The position numbers and the translations under genes were made by a program. Under the pieces are notes generated by a model. That model was not told where the DNA came from and ran no database searches. It saw only the letters and a list, made by a program, of their open reading frames with translations. DNA of 64,000 nt from JAJZJT01 sp964610905 (lineage in GTDB: Bacteria > Actinomycetota > Acidimicrobiia > Acidimicrobiales > RAAP-2): the NCBI GenBank assembly GCA_964610905.1, contig CAZSYT010000001.1:1-64000 (forward strand), read 5' to 3'. Shown piece after piece: positions 1 through 8,437 of this stretch (position 1 is its first letter; each line of letters opens with the position of its first letter).

Positions 1-57
1 GACGGCGTCACGGCGCATCGGAACAGGATACTGAACGCGTCGATCGTCGCCGTGTGA
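1..57 (+). CDS. possible C-terminal tail of a gene entering from the left edge
   Basis: Frame 1 is open from the window edge to a TGA at 55-57 (18 codons, 15 or more with G or C in third position), ending in the residues ASIVAV. It would converge on the glycosyltransferase that ends at 103. The piece is too short to assign to any family and the frame may be open by chance. Confidence 0.2.
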   Translation, partial: DGVTAHRNRILNASIVAV

Positions 58-102
58 TGACCGGCGCCGGACCGTCGTCCCGCGTGCCGGGGGGCGTCTC
101 GG

Positions 103-1203
103 CTATCGGGGTGGCTCCGGATGCGGTCCGTCCCCCATCAGCGCGTCGTAGGCCTCTGCCGTCGCCCGGCCGACGTGGTCCCACGTGAAGTGGGCCAGGA
201 CGTGCGCGCCGAGCTCGGTCTGCAGGGGCGCCTCGATCGCCGCTGTCACCGCTCGCCGGATCGAGGCCGCGTCCGCAGGGTCGCAGTACCACGCGTGGGC
301 GCCGAGGTACTCGCGGGCGTACCCGCGGTCGGTGGACACGACGTTGCAGCCGGCCAGCGCCGCCTCGAGGGAGACGAGGCCGGTGGTCTCGAACCAGCTC
401 GCGAGCACGTGCACCCTGGCCGAGCGCAGGAGCGCCGTGGCCTCCGCGTCGGAGACCTCGCCACGGAAGTCCACCCACCCGGCACCGGCGGCACGGCACT
501 GCGCCGCGTACCGAGGGTGGTCGGGGTGGTCGTAGCCGGCGACGACGAGGCGGACGCCCGTCCCTCGCAGCGCCTCGATCAGGCCGAGCTGGTTCTTGTG
601 CGGCTCGATCCGTCCGAGGCACAGGACGCCGTCGCGATCGCGGGACGCGTCCGGCGGCCCGGCGAAGCGTTCCGGGTCCACGCCGTTCGGCACCACCCGC
701 ATCGGCGTCGACACGCCCAGGTCGCGGCGGATGGCAGCCGCTTCGCCCATGCCGTTCGGCAGCAGGAGGTCAGCGGCCTCGAACGCCGCGAGCACCCGGA
801 GCTCGTCCGGCACGTACGCGAGGCACGCGTCCACGAGCGACCAGTTCCCCCGCGACGCTGCCACCGCGAACCGAGCGGCCCGCCGGGCACGGCCGGCGAT
901 GGCACGGGGCCCGACGCGGCGGCCACCGCCGTCCGCTCGGTAGCGCTGGTCCCAGTAGATCGTCGAGACGACGACCGGGACCCCTCGCCAATGCCACACG
1001 TGAACGTCGGGCGCGTGCAGACCGAACCCGTGGACGAGCGTCACGCCCTCCGGGTCGGGATCGGCGGAGAAGTCGGTCCGCGCCTCGATCCCGAGCCGAC
1101 GGAGGGCTCGAGCAGTCTGTTCGAGCTGCACGACGTGCCCACCCGAGACACGGCTCTCGTGCGGCATCCAGAGCAGCGGCTGAAGTGGACGGGTGCGGTT
1201 CAT
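103..1203 (-). CDS. GT4-family glycosyltransferase
   Basis: Predicted 366-residue retaining glycosyltransferase of the GT-B fold, transferring a sugar from an NDP-sugar donor to an unknown acceptor in the cytoplasm. The N-terminal half has the gly-rich SGGHVVQLEQ acceptor-side loop. The C-terminal half has VVPNGVDPERF, then LGRIEPHKNQ at the start of the donor domain, and the family E-x7-E motif region (FETTGLVSLEAALAG) that contacts the nucleotide-sugar. I prefer the ATG at 1203 (MNRTRP) because the upstream extension to 1269 is arginine-rich and not family-like. The gene stands alone downstream of pgk in the same direction, with 290 bases between. The acceptor cannot be told from sequence. 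Confidence 0.85.
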   Translation of the reverse strand: MNRTRPLQPLLWMPHESRVSGGHVVQLEQTARALRRLGIEARTDFSADPDPEGVTLVHGFGLHAPDVHVWHWRGVPVVVSTIYWDQRYRADGGGRRVGPRAIAGRARRAARFAVAASRGNWSLVDACLAYVPDELRVLAAFEAADLLLPNGMGEAAAIRRDLGVSTPMRVVPNGVDPERFAGPPDASRDRDGVLCLGRIEPHKNQLGLIEALRGTGVRLVVAGYDHPDHPRYAAQCRAAGAGWVDFRGEVSDAEATALLRSARVHVLASWFETTGLVSLEAALAGCNVVSTDRGYAREYLGAHAWYCDPADAASIRRAVTAAIEAPLQTELGAHVLAHFTWDHVGRATAEAYDALMGDGPHPEPPR

Positions 1204-1350
1204 CACGACACGGTTGGACCGGACGGCCGCGTCGCCGCGGTCGGCCTCGCTCGGACGGACCGGGCCCACGGTCGTGCGGCTCGCAGGTGGACGAGACTGT
1301 AGCGGGCCCCCGCCCGACCGGCGACGGTCCGGGGGTCAGCGCAGCGGCCC

Positions 1351-1436
1351 CGCCGTGGCTGCCCAGGCCGGGCCTGCCCGGGGCCGTGGCTGCCCGGGGC
1401 CGTGGTTGCCCGGGCCGGGCCTGCCGGGCCCGGGGA
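1351..1436. repeat. GC-only degenerate repeat with strong hairpin downstream of pgk
   Basis: The 290-base gap between the glycosyltransferase start and the pgk stop holds a run of imperfect repeats of the type GCCGTGGCTGCCCGGG. At its right end CCCGGGCC (1409-1416) pairs perfectly with GGCCCGGG (1427-1434) across a 10-base loop. The hairpin lies 60 bases beyond the pgk stop and could end that transcript, but no T-run follows on the minus strand, so a terminator role is only an inference. Confidence 0.45.
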
Positions 1437-1493
1437 CCTCCTCGAACGCACAGACCGCTCGGGAGGCAGAACGTTCCCGCTTCGCCAACGCCC

Positions 1494-2717
1494 CTACGCC
1501 CTGCGAACGCCACCCGCCGGGACGTGCCGACGGACCGGCGCATTGCGGGCGTTTCGCAGCGCGCGGAGCCCGGGCAGGTCGCCGTGCTCGAGCAGGTCGA
1601 GGCACGCCCCGCCACCGGTCGACACGAAGGTCACGTCGTCGGCCAGCCCGAGCGCATCGAGGGCAGCGACCGTGTCACCCCCGCCGACGACGCTGAACGC
1701 CGGACCCGAAGCGACCGCCCTGGCGACTGCCCGCGTTCCGTCCGCGCAACGCGGGTCTTCGAAGGCACCGACCGGGCCGTTCCAGAAGACGGTCCGGGCG
1801 CTCGCCACGTGCTGCGCGAACGAGCGCCGGGTCTCTGGTCCGATGTCGACGCCTTCCCAGCCGTCTGGCACGTCCGTACCGAGGTCCACCACGTCGCCGG
1901 TCCCCGGTTCGCCTGCGCCGAGCGTCCCTGACGGCGAGAGAGCCACGAGGTCGGTCGGCAGGACCAGCCGGTCGCCCGCCGCCTCGAGCAGCATCCGGCA
2001 CGAGTCCACCTGGGCGGCGTCGAGGAGCGAGCGCCCCACCCGATGGCCTCGGGCGGCGAGGAAGGTGAACGCCATCCCGCCGCCGACGAGCAGGCGGTCG
2101 ACCCGTCGGAGCAACGCCCTCAGCAGGCCGAGCTTGTCGCCGATCTTCGCCCCGCCGATGACGGCGACGAACGGGCGAGCCGGGTCGCCGAGCAACGTCC
2201 CGAGCACCTCCACCTCGCGCGCGAGCAGGCGGCCAGCCGCCGACGGCAGCTTCGAAGGCGGCCCGACGATCGACGCGTGGGACCGGTGCGAGGACCCGAA
2301 GGCGTCGTTCACGTAGGCGTCGAAGCCGTCGACGAGGCGGTCGACGAACGCCGGGTCGTTCGCCTCCTCCCCCGGGTCGAACCGGAGGTTGTCGAGCAGC
2401 TCGACCCCGGGGGCCAGCTCGGCCAGGCGGGCCCGTACCGGTGCGACGTCGAAGCGCGGGTCGGGGCCGCCGTGGGGCCGCCCGAGATGCGTGCACGCCG
2501 TGACCCACGCGCCGTGGGCCCTGAGCCACTCGAGGGTCGGCACGGCGGCGCGGATGCGGAAGTCGTCTTCGACGTCGGGCGGCCCCCCGTCGGCTCCGGG
2601 GACGAGCGGGACGTTGAAGTCGACGCGCACGAGCACTCGCTTCCCGTCGAGCGGCGGGAGGTCCTCGAGCAACGGGATGCCGGCGAGCGGCGAGGACGCG
2701 GTGACGTCGGTAGTCAT
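1494..2717 (-). CDS. pgk: phosphoglycerate kinase
   Basis: Transfers phosphate between 1,3-bisphosphoglycerate and ADP in glycolysis and gluconeogenesis; cytosolic monomer. The 407-residue length is typical. Visible signatures in order: LVRVDFNVPL near the N-terminus, HLGRP of the basic patch, NLRFDPGE, DAFGSSHRSHAS, then the C-terminal nucleotide domain with VGGGMAFTFL, VFWNGPVGAFE, VVGGGDTVAAL and STGGGACLDLLE. The start at 2717 (MTTDVT) overlaps the stop of the upstream gap gene by four bases (ATGA), so the two are translationally coupled. The C-terminal 25 residues are arginine-rich and extend past the usual end. No triosephosphate isomerase gene follows, unlike many gap-pgk-tpi operons. 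Confidence 0.96.
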   Translation of the reverse strand: MTTDVTASSPLAGIPLLEDLPPLDGKRVLVRVDFNVPLVPGADGGPPDVEDDFRIRAAVPTLEWLRAHGAWVTACTHLGRPHGGPDPRFDVAPVRARLAELAPGVELLDNLRFDPGEEANDPAFVDRLVDGFDAYVNDAFGSSHRSHASIVGPPSKLPSAAGRLLAREVEVLGTLLGDPARPFVAVIGGAKIGDKLGLLRALLRRVDRLLVGGGMAFTFLAARGHRVGRSLLDAAQVDSCRMLLEAAGDRLVLPTDLVALSPSGTLGAGEPGTGDVVDLGTDVPDGWEGVDIGPETRRSFAQHVASARTVFWNGPVGAFEDPRCADGTRAVARAVASGPAFSVVGGGDTVAALDALGLADDVTFVSTGGGACLDLLEHGDLPGLRALRNARNAPVRRHVPAGGVRRA

Positions 2718-3736
2718 CGCCGTTCGTCCCTCGACGCCGTCCCGACCCTCGCGGCGAGCTCGGCGAGCCGGTTCGAGTACCCCCACTCGTTGTCGTACCA
2801 GCCGAAGACCTTCACGACATGGCCCGCCGCCATCGTGAGCTCGGCGTCGAAGATGCACGACGCGGCGTCCCCGACGACGTCGCTCGAGACGAGCTCGTCC
2901 TCGGCGTACTCGAGCCGCCCGACGAGCGGGCCCGTCGAGGACGCTTGGCGGAAGGCGTCCTGCACCTCGCCGACGCCCGGGTCCTCCCGAACCGTCGCCA
3001 CCAGGTCGGTCATCGACCCGTCGGGCACCGGGACGCGGAGCGAGATGCCGTCGAGGCGGCCGGCCAGGTGGGTGAGCACCTCGCCCGTGGACCGTGCCGC
3101 CCCCGTCGTGGTCGGGACGATGTTGACGGCTGCCGCACGGGCCCGGCGAGGGTCCTTGTGGACCGAGTCGACGAGGCGCTGGTCCCCGGTGTAGGCGTGG
3201 ACCGTCGTCATGTAGCCACGCTCCACCCCGAAGGCGTCGTCGAGCACCTTCACCATCGGCACGAGGCAGTTCGTGGTGCACGACGCGTTTGACACCACGA
3301 AGTGCCGCTCGGGGTCGAAGGTGTCGTCGTTCACGCCCATGACGAAGGTCGCGTCGGCCCCCTTCGACGGAGCCGAGACGACGACCCTCGGTGCACCGGC
3401 GTCGAGGTGGCCTGCCGCCTCGTCCCTTGCGGTGAAGCGCCCCGTGCACTCGACGACGACGTCCACGCCCAGCTCCTGCCAGGGAAGCGCCTTCAGCTCG
3501 GGCTCGGCGAGCAGCTCGATCCGGTCGTCTCCGAGGACCATCTCCGTGCCCTCGACCGACACGGGCTCTCCGAAGCGCCCGTGGACCGAGTCGCGCGCGA
3601 GGAGCCTCGCCAGGGCAGCCGGCGCTGCGAGATCGTTCACGGCCACGACGTCCAGGCCGAGGTCGCGTTGGCGGGCGGCCCGCAGCAGGGCCCTCCCCGT
3701 CCGGCCGAACCCGTTGATGCCGACGCGAACTGGCAT
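2714..3736 (-). CDS. gap: glyceraldehyde-3-phosphate dehydrogenase, type I
   Basis: Oxidises and phosphorylates glyceraldehyde 3-phosphate with NAD(P). The 340-residue protein opens with the Rossmann motif GINGFGRTGR, has AVNDL at the end of the second strand, the catalytic SNASCTTNC (Cys153), TTVHAYTGDQ with the catalytic His, and the C-terminal WYDNEWGYSNR. The start at 3736 is chosen because GINGFG must be N-terminal and a strong GGGAGGAG ribosome site lies 6-13 bases before it; the open frame runs further upstream to 3850 but those residues are not family-like. First gene of a two-gene operon with pgk. Confidence 0.97.
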   Translation of the reverse strand: MPVRVGINGFGRTGRALLRAARQRDLGLDVVAVNDLAAPAALARLLARDSVHGRFGEPVSVEGTEMVLGDDRIELLAEPELKALPWQELGVDVVVECTGRFTARDEAAGHLDAGAPRVVVSAPSKGADATFVMGVNDDTFDPERHFVVSNASCTTNCLVPMVKVLDDAFGVERGYMTTVHAYTGDQRLVDSVHKDPRRARAAAVNIVPTTTGAARSTGEVLTHLAGRLDGISLRVPVPDGSMTDLVATVREDPGVGEVQDAFRQASSTGPLVGRLEYAEDELVSSDVVGDAASCIFDAELTMAAGHVVKVFGWYDNEWGYSNRLAELAARVGTASRDERR

Positions 3737-3842
3737 GTCGCACTCCTCCCGCATGTCGGCGGAGACCCGTCTCCAGCTTGGGTCCCGGCCGGTCGCCCCG
3801 GAAGGGCCGAAGGTCCTGTCGGGTGCCGCCTCCCGCGTCGCC

Positions 3843-3908
3843 GTCACCATCGGGCGACCGTGACGTCACCGTCGGGCGACCGTGCCGTCACCGTCGGGCG
3901 ACCGTGCC
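3843..3908. repeat. three tandem 22-bp repeats
   Basis: Three exact-length 22-bp units (3843-3864, 3865-3886, 3887-3908) share the core CACCGTCGGGCGACCGTG, with one or two changes in the first unit. They sit between the gap promoter side and the stop of the lipoprotein hydrolase at 3912. A second 3 x 22 bp array with another sequence is at 11261-11326. Confidence 0.85.
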
Positions 3909-3911
3909 GTC

Positions 3912-4958
3912 TCAGGCGCAGCCGTTCCCGACCGACGGCGTCCGCTTCACCTGGCTCCCCGCCCAGTTCGCAGGTCCGACGAGCGAGGGGTGCGGCCCGA
4001 AGAACAGGCCGGCCGCACGTGCGTCGTGCCGCAGCTCGGCCTCCAGCCACGCTGTGGCGTACCCGAGGAAGGCGCCAGGGTTGCCGCCGTCGGCAGCGTC
4101 CTGGACGGAGTTGTGGTCGGCGATCCTGCCGTCGGACGTGCGGACGATGCCCAGGGCGGCGGACGCGTCGACCTCCTCGAAGTAGCACCGCTCGACGGCG
4201 GGGTTGGCGATGACGGCGTCGAGCGGACCGCGTGTCGAGACGAGGAACGTGGGCTGGTGGAGCCGGGCCGGGTCGGCCCAGCAGTCGAGTGCCGTCGGAC
4301 AGTCCGGGTTCGCGAACGACCAGCCGAGCGGGCGCAGGCCGCCGGGCGGCTGGTCCCAGACCGACCCGATCGGACCGTGGCCGTTCCACGGGAGCGAGAA
4401 GGTCAGCACGGTCGAGACGAACGACCCTCCGAGCTCGGCAGCCCGGACGGCACCGGTCGCGCCCTGGGAGTGACCCACCGCGCCGACCTCGTCGGTTGCC
4501 AGGCGGTGGAAGAACGGGCTCCCTGCGTGGCGGTCGGCGTCCACCAGCAGGTGCGCGGCGGCGAGGATGTCCTGCCCGCTGCCCGTGTCGGGCAGGGTGG
4601 ACGCGATCACCGTGAAGCCCCAGGATGCCAGGTGGGTCAGCAGGGTGCCGTAGTCGGCCGGATCGGCACCGGTGCCGTTTCCCCACGTGACGATGGGGCT
4701 CGGGAACGACAGCGCGGCATAGGAGGACGGGCGGAACAGGTCGAAGTGCGCCCCGGTCGGGCCGACCATCTGCGCGGTGACGACGTCGAACGGCCCCGAC
4801 CGGGCGTAGTCCGGTGCTGCGCTCGACGCGTGGGCGGACAGGCACCCCGTCAGGCAGGTCGACAAGACGGCCGCGAGCGCCAACGCCCGCACGGTCGCCA
4901 ACCGTGGGCGCAGGACCCGGCGCCCGTGCCCGTCGTGGCGCGTCCGTCTGGGGCTCAC
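3912..4958 (-). CDS. secreted lipoprotein alpha/beta-hydrolase (chlorophyllase/PET-hydrolase-like)
   Basis: A 348-residue serine hydrolase exported as a lipoprotein. The N-terminus has arginines, a hydrophobic stretch ALALAAVLSTC and a lipobox LTGC. The mature part has FRPSSYAAL, an oxyanion-side segment IVTWGNGTG, and the nucleophile elbow GHSQGATGAV with the catalytic Ser. A later DAVIANP segment and an HNSVQD segment may supply the acid and the histidine. This layout resembles dienelactone-hydrolase, cutinase and chlorophyllase-like esterases; the substrate is unknown. The GTG start at 4958 overlaps the TGA of the upstream dioxygenase gene by four bases, so the two form an operon controlled from the 5.86 kb divergent promoter. 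Confidence 0.75.
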   Translation of the reverse strand: MSPRRTRHDGHGRRVLRPRLATVRALALAAVLSTCLTGCLSAHASSAAPDYARSGPFDVVTAQMVGPTGAHFDLFRPSSYAALSFPSPIVTWGNGTGADPADYGTLLTHLASWGFTVIASTLPDTGSGQDILAAAHLLVDADRHAGSPFFHRLATDEVGAVGHSQGATGAVRAAELGGSFVSTVLTFSLPWNGHGPIGSVWDQPPGGLRPLGWSFANPDCPTALDCWADPARLHQPTFLVSTRGPLDAVIANPAVERCYFEEVDASAALGIVRTSDGRIADHNSVQDAADGGNPGAFLGYATAWLEAELRHDARAAGLFFGPHPSLVGPANWAGSQVKRTPSVGNGCA

Positions 4959-5836
4959 CTGCTGCTGCTCTTCGTCGACCCTCGCCGAGGGACGCCCCGC
5001 CCAGGTGCCGCGGCACCGACCGCGACGCCGTCCACCAGCACGGGGAACTGACGGTCCGGGGCCGACGCGGGCACCCGGTGCACGTCCCCGTGCTCGTCGT
5101 GCGAGACCACGGCGGCACCGTCGGGGGCGTACTGGACGATGTAGGCCTTGCGGACGGACGCCGAGGTGTTGGGGCCGGTGCAGTGCGGGGTCAGCGAGGA
5201 GAAGACGACGATGCCACCGGCACGGACCGGCACGGGGATCGCTCCGGCGGCGTCGTCGAGGCAGACCAGCCCCGTCGCCGTCGGTCGGTGCCGCATGGTC
5301 CCGAGCCGGTGGAGGCCCGGGACGACCCAGGGGCACCCGTTCTGCTCGGTGGCGTCGGTGAGGGCGATCCAGCACGTCAGGTACTGCTGGGGCTCCACGA
5401 AGGCGTACCCGTTGTCCTGGTGCCAGGGGAACGGGGCAGCCGTCCCGGGCTTCTTGTAGACGGCCTGGTCCCAGTAGAGGCGCACGTCGGGGCCGACCAG
5501 GTCGGCGCAGATGTCGGTGAGCGGAGGGCGGGCAACGAGGTCGCGCAGCCGCGCCGAGCGGGCGACGAGGTGGGTCGTGAAGGTGAGCTCGTCCGCCCGG
5601 GCGATCGTCGCCCGGCCGGAGCCCTGCGCGCGCAGCCACTCCTCGAAGGCCTGCTCGAGCGGGTCGATCTCGGCCAGCACCTCGGCCACCGTCTCCGCGT
5701 CGAACGCGTCCTCGACGAGGCAGAACCCCAGCTCGTCGACGTCGGACGCCTGCTGGGGCGACAGGCGGCAGTACGGCGCCCGGCTCGACCTCCAGGTGAA
5801 GGCAGTGTTCAACGGGTGGGTCTCGAACGCAGCCAT
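4955..5836 (-). CDS. phytanoyl-CoA dioxygenase (PhyH) family protein
   Basis: A 293-residue Fe(II)/2-oxoglutarate-dependent oxygenase of the PhyH family, predicted to hydroxylate a small or lipid substrate in the cytoplasm. The iron facial triad is visible: WHQDNG supplies the first His and Asp, and TPHCTGPNTS supplies the distal His. The Arg in SVRKAYIVQY is the expected 2-oxoglutarate anchor. FLVEDAF-like N-terminal strands and WIALTDA are family-typical. The ATG at 5836 is preceded almost directly by a promoter-like -10, suggesting a leaderless message. First gene of the operon with the lipoprotein hydrolase, divergent from the M28-like gene. Confidence 0.82.
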   Translation of the reverse strand: MAAFETHPLNTAFTWRSSRAPYCRLSPQQASDVDELGFCLVEDAFDAETVAEVLAEIDPLEQAFEEWLRAQGSGRATIARADELTFTTHLVARSARLRDLVARPPLTDICADLVGPDVRLYWDQAVYKKPGTAAPFPWHQDNGYAFVEPQQYLTCWIALTDATEQNGCPWVVPGLHRLGTMRHRPTATGLVCLDDAAGAIPVPVRAGGIVVFSSLTPHCTGPNTSASVRKAYIVQYAPDGAAVVSHDEHGDVHRVPASAPDRQFPVLVDGVAVGAAAPGRGVPRRGSTKSSSR

Positions 5837-5843
5837 GCCGTGC

Positions 5844-5908
5844 ACCGTACCAAGGAGCCGGACGATAATCAACTGTCTGTTGATTATTCTCGTCAGACCG
5901 TCTAGTCT
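5844..5908. promoter_or_regulatory. symmetric divergent promoter with 23-bp palindromic operator
   Basis: ATAATCAAC (5865-5873) and GTTGATTAT (5879-5887) form a perfect inverted repeat with a 5-base centre, an AT-rich patch in GC-rich DNA. Each arm contains TTGATT, usable as a -35 on its own strand. On the plus strand TTGATT (5880-5885) is followed after 17 bases by TAGTCT (5903-5908). On the minus strand TTGATT (5872-5867) is followed after 17 bases by TACGGT (5849-5844). One bound dimer would cover both -35 boxes. The TetR encoded at the end of the plus-strand operon is the natural candidate ligand-responsive repressor. Confidence 0.65.
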
Positions 5909-5921
5909 TGGCGGTCGTGAG

Positions 5922-7574
5922 ATGGTCCGCACGCCGGGACGAGGTGGCCGGCCCGGGAGGGGCTCGGCGACGAGCGGCACGCGCATGACCGCGCCCGAGG
6001 GGCGTCGTCCGCTCGACCAAGGGCCCGACCGCCCGCGCCGCTTCTCGCGACGGTCGCTGCTGCTCGGCGCGGGAGCGGCCGCGGGAGGGGGCGCCGTGGC
6101 GGCGGCGCTCCGCGCCGGGGACGGTGCCGGCCCGTCGTGGCCCGACCGCCCGCTCACGACGACCGACGCCGCCGCGGTCAACCCGGCGCAGTTCCTTCCG
6201 GAGGCGCAGCTCCGGGCATGGAGCGACGCGCTCGACGCCATTGGGATGCGGGCCACCGCCTCGCCGGTGCACGAGCGGTTCATCGACACGCTGATCGACC
6301 GGTTGCGCTCGGTCGGTGTGCAACAGGTCGGCTCGGAGCCCGTGCCCGTCACCACGTGGAGCGTCGGGACGTGGTCGCTGCACCTGGGCGAGGAGGAGGT
6401 CCCGACCGCCTCCTACGTCCCGTACTCGGGCAGCACGGCCGAGGACGGGACCACCGCCCCGCTGGTGGTCGTCGACGCCACGTCGCCCCCTCCTCGGGGT
6501 TCGCTCGCCGGCAAGATCGCGCTCTTCGCCGTCCCGACGTCGCCCGTCGCCTACTCGACCATGGAGGCGATCTCCTACGGCGTCTTCGACCCCGAGCACC
6601 TCCTCGATCCCACGGCCCTGTACTCGAGGCCCTGGGGAGGCGTCGCGGGCCTGATCTCGTTCCTCGACACCCTGCCGGCCGCCGGGGCCGTCGGGTGCGT
6701 CGGCGTCATCGACCTGCCTGCCGCCGGCGCCCGCGGCTCCTACTACCCCTACGACGGCGTCGTCAGGAGCGTGCCAGGTGTGCTCGTCGACGCCGAGGCA
6801 GGCGCTCGGCTCCAGTCCGCGGCGTCGAGGGGAGCGGTGGCGCGGCTCACGCTCACCGCGTCGACCGAGCGCCGTGTGAGCCGCAACGTGGTCGGGGTCG
6901 TCCCGGGTCGCAGCAAGGAGATCGTCCTCGTCAACAGCCACACCGACGGGCCCAACGCCGTGGAGGACAACGGGCCGGACGCCATCGTGGCCATGTGCCA
7001 GTACCTCGCCCGCCTCCCTCGAACGGCGCGGCCGAGGACGGTCATGGTCTCCTTCACGACCGGGCACTTCCACGGGGGCGTCGGCCAGGTGGCCTTCGTG
7101 CGGGACCACCGGGCGACGACGCTGCCCGACACCGTGTGCGCCGTCACCCTCGAGCACCTCGGGGCGCTCGAGTGGGCGCAGGACGCACGTGGCGAGATGG
7201 CGCTCACCGGTCGGCCGGAGCTCGGCGTCGTCTTCGTGCCCGAGAACGCAGCCATGGTGTCGGCGGCGATGCGAGCGCTCAGGCGGGCGAACGCCGGCCC
7301 GGCGATGGCCCTCCGGCCCTACGTCGACGCACCGGGGAGCCCGAACGGGTACGGATGGCCCGGCGAAGGGACCCAGCTGTGGACCGACGGCCACGTCATG
7401 ACGATGAACTACATCACCGGGCCGACCTATCTGCTCAACTGGGGCGTGCCGACCGTCCCGAAGACCAGCTTCTCCCGCATGCGCAGGGAGGCGATAGCGT
7501 TCACCGACATGGTCCTCGCCTTGTCCCGAGCGCCTCGCGCCTCGCTCAGCGGGCTCGACCTCCCGCCGCTGTGA
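5922..7574 (+). CDS. Tat-exported M28-like peptidase homologue with altered metal ligands
   Basis: A 550-residue protein with a twin-arginine signal: FSRRSLLLGAG around residues 41-51 followed by a long Ala/Gly hydrophobic segment. A PA-like insert lies between residues about 170 and 300 (SLAGKIALFAVP). The catalytic core keeps the first M28 motif, SHTDGPNAVEDNG (His340, Asp342, Asp349). The usual Glu-Glu pair is replaced by TTGHFHGG, and the next Asp motif reads TLEHLG, so standard two-zinc aminopeptidase chemistry is doubtful. I give the longest plausible start (5922, close to the predicted transcription start); an ATG at 5985 would leave a more usual Tat n-region. Operonic with the following TetR gene by a GTGA overlap. 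Confidence 0.7.
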   Translation: MVRTPGRGGRPGRGSATSGTRMTAPEGRRPLDQGPDRPRRFSRRSLLLGAGAAAGGGAVAAALRAGDGAGPSWPDRPLTTTDAAAVNPAQFLPEAQLRAWSDALDAIGMRATASPVHERFIDTLIDRLRSVGVQQVGSEPVPVTTWSVGTWSLHLGEEEVPTASYVPYSGSTAEDGTTAPLVVVDATSPPPRGSLAGKIALFAVPTSPVAYSTMEAISYGVFDPEHLLDPTALYSRPWGGVAGLISFLDTLPAAGAVGCVGVIDLPAAGARGSYYPYDGVVRSVPGVLVDAEAGARLQSAASRGAVARLTLTASTERRVSRNVVGVVPGRSKEIVLVNSHTDGPNAVEDNGPDAIVAMCQYLARLPRTARPRTVMVSFTTGHFHGGVGQVAFVRDHRATTLPDTVCAVTLEHLGALEWAQDARGEMALTGRPELGVVFVPENAAMVSAAMRALRRANAGPAMALRPYVDAPGSPNGYGWPGEGTQLWTDGHVMTMNYITGPTYLLNWGVPTVPKTSFSRMRREAIAFTDMVLALSRAPRASLSGLDLPPL

Positions 7575-8272
7575 CCTCGGCCCCGGCACCCCCAACGACG
7601 CCACCGGAAGCGCCACTCACAGCCGGGACCGCGCCGGCTCCCCCCCCTGGCGCCGACCTGCTCGCCCGGCCCGGGCGACGTCGGCAGGGACCGCGCAAGG
7701 GCGACGTGAAGGAGCAGGCCATCCTCGACACGGCATGGCGACTGCTCTCCGAGAAGCCGATCGCCTCGATCACCATCGACGAGCTGGCCAAGGGTGCAGG
7801 CATCTCGCGGTCCTCCTTCTACTTCTACTTCTCGTCGCGCAGCGAGGTCATCCGGGCCCTGGCCGAACGAACCCGCGCGGACCTGACCGAGGCGGTCCTC
7901 GAGCCGCTCGGGGGCGCACCGTCCATCCGCGACGCCGTCAAGACCGTGGTCGAGAACCTGCTGGCTCGGTGGCGGACGCACGGTCCGCTCCTCCGGGCGA
8001 TGGACCACCTGGCCGAGCGTGATCCCGAGCTCGCCGAGTTCTGGACGTCGATCAGCGCTCGCCTGGTCGGACGTCTCGCCGCCCTGATCGACGCCGAACG
8101 GCGGCGGGGCAGGGCCCCGGACGGTCCGAGCGCGTTCGACCTGGCCTGGAGCCTGATGCACCTGTACTGGCGGGTGGGCCAGCAGCTGTCGCTCGGAACG
8201 GGCGCCGGTGTCGAGGACCCCGTCGAGACTCTGACCGCCATGACGATGCGGGCGATCTACAGCCCCCTGTGA
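7571..8272 (+). CDS. TetR-family repressor, EthR-like
   Basis: A 233-residue one-component regulator. A proline-rich leader of about 45 residues precedes a classic TetR DNA-binding domain: AILDTAWRLL, ITIDELAKGAGISRSSFYFYF and the start of helix 4. The recognition segment GISRSSFYFYF is very close to that of mycobacterial EthR. The C-terminal all-helical half should bind an effector. The GTG start at 7571 overlaps the preceding stop (GTGA). A downstream GTG near 7707 could remove the proline-rich leader. The probable operator is the 9+5+9 palindrome at 5865-5887, which would give autorepression and control of the divergent dioxygenase operon. Confidence 0.88.
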   Translation: MTSAPAPPTTPPEAPLTAGTAPAPPPGADLLARPGRRRQGPRKGDVKEQAILDTAWRLLSEKPIASITIDELAKGAGISRSSFYFYFSSRSEVIRALAERTRADLTEAVLEPLGGAPSIRDAVKTVVENLLARWRTHGPLLRAMDHLAERDPELAEFWTSISARLVGRLAALIDAERRRGRAPDGPSAFDLAWSLMHLYWRVGQQLSLGTGAGVEDPVETLTAMTMRAIYSPL

Positions 8273-8274
8273 CG

Positions 8275-8296
8275 CCCTCGACGAACGCCTCGAGGG
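8275..8296 (+). terminator. hairpin just after the TetR stop
   Basis: CCCTCGA (8275-8281) pairs perfectly with TCGAGGG (8290-8296) over an 8-base loop, beginning three bases after the TetR stop codon. There is no T-tract, which is common for GC-rich actinobacterial terminators; function is inferred from position. Confidence 0.5.
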
Positions 8297-8437
8297 ACGT
8301 CGGCCGAGCCCCGGGGACCCGTCCGGAAGGAACCTCGACCGGATCCCCCGCGATGCTGCCGCGTCGGGCGTCGGAGGACGGGGGCGCTCGACCGCGCGTC
8401 CACGAGCGGTCCCGGCACCCTCGTCTACGATGCCGAG

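Noticed and set aside
1494..3869. A 791-residue frame suggesting a fusion upstream of pgk
   Set aside because: The residues before MTTDVT are the shadow of gap in another frame; pgk starts at 2717 with normal overlap.
3912..7616. A 1234-codon minus-strand open frame
   Set aside because: Only the part up to 4958 is a real protein; the rest is the antisense shadow of the M28-like and dioxygenase genes, an effect of high GC content.
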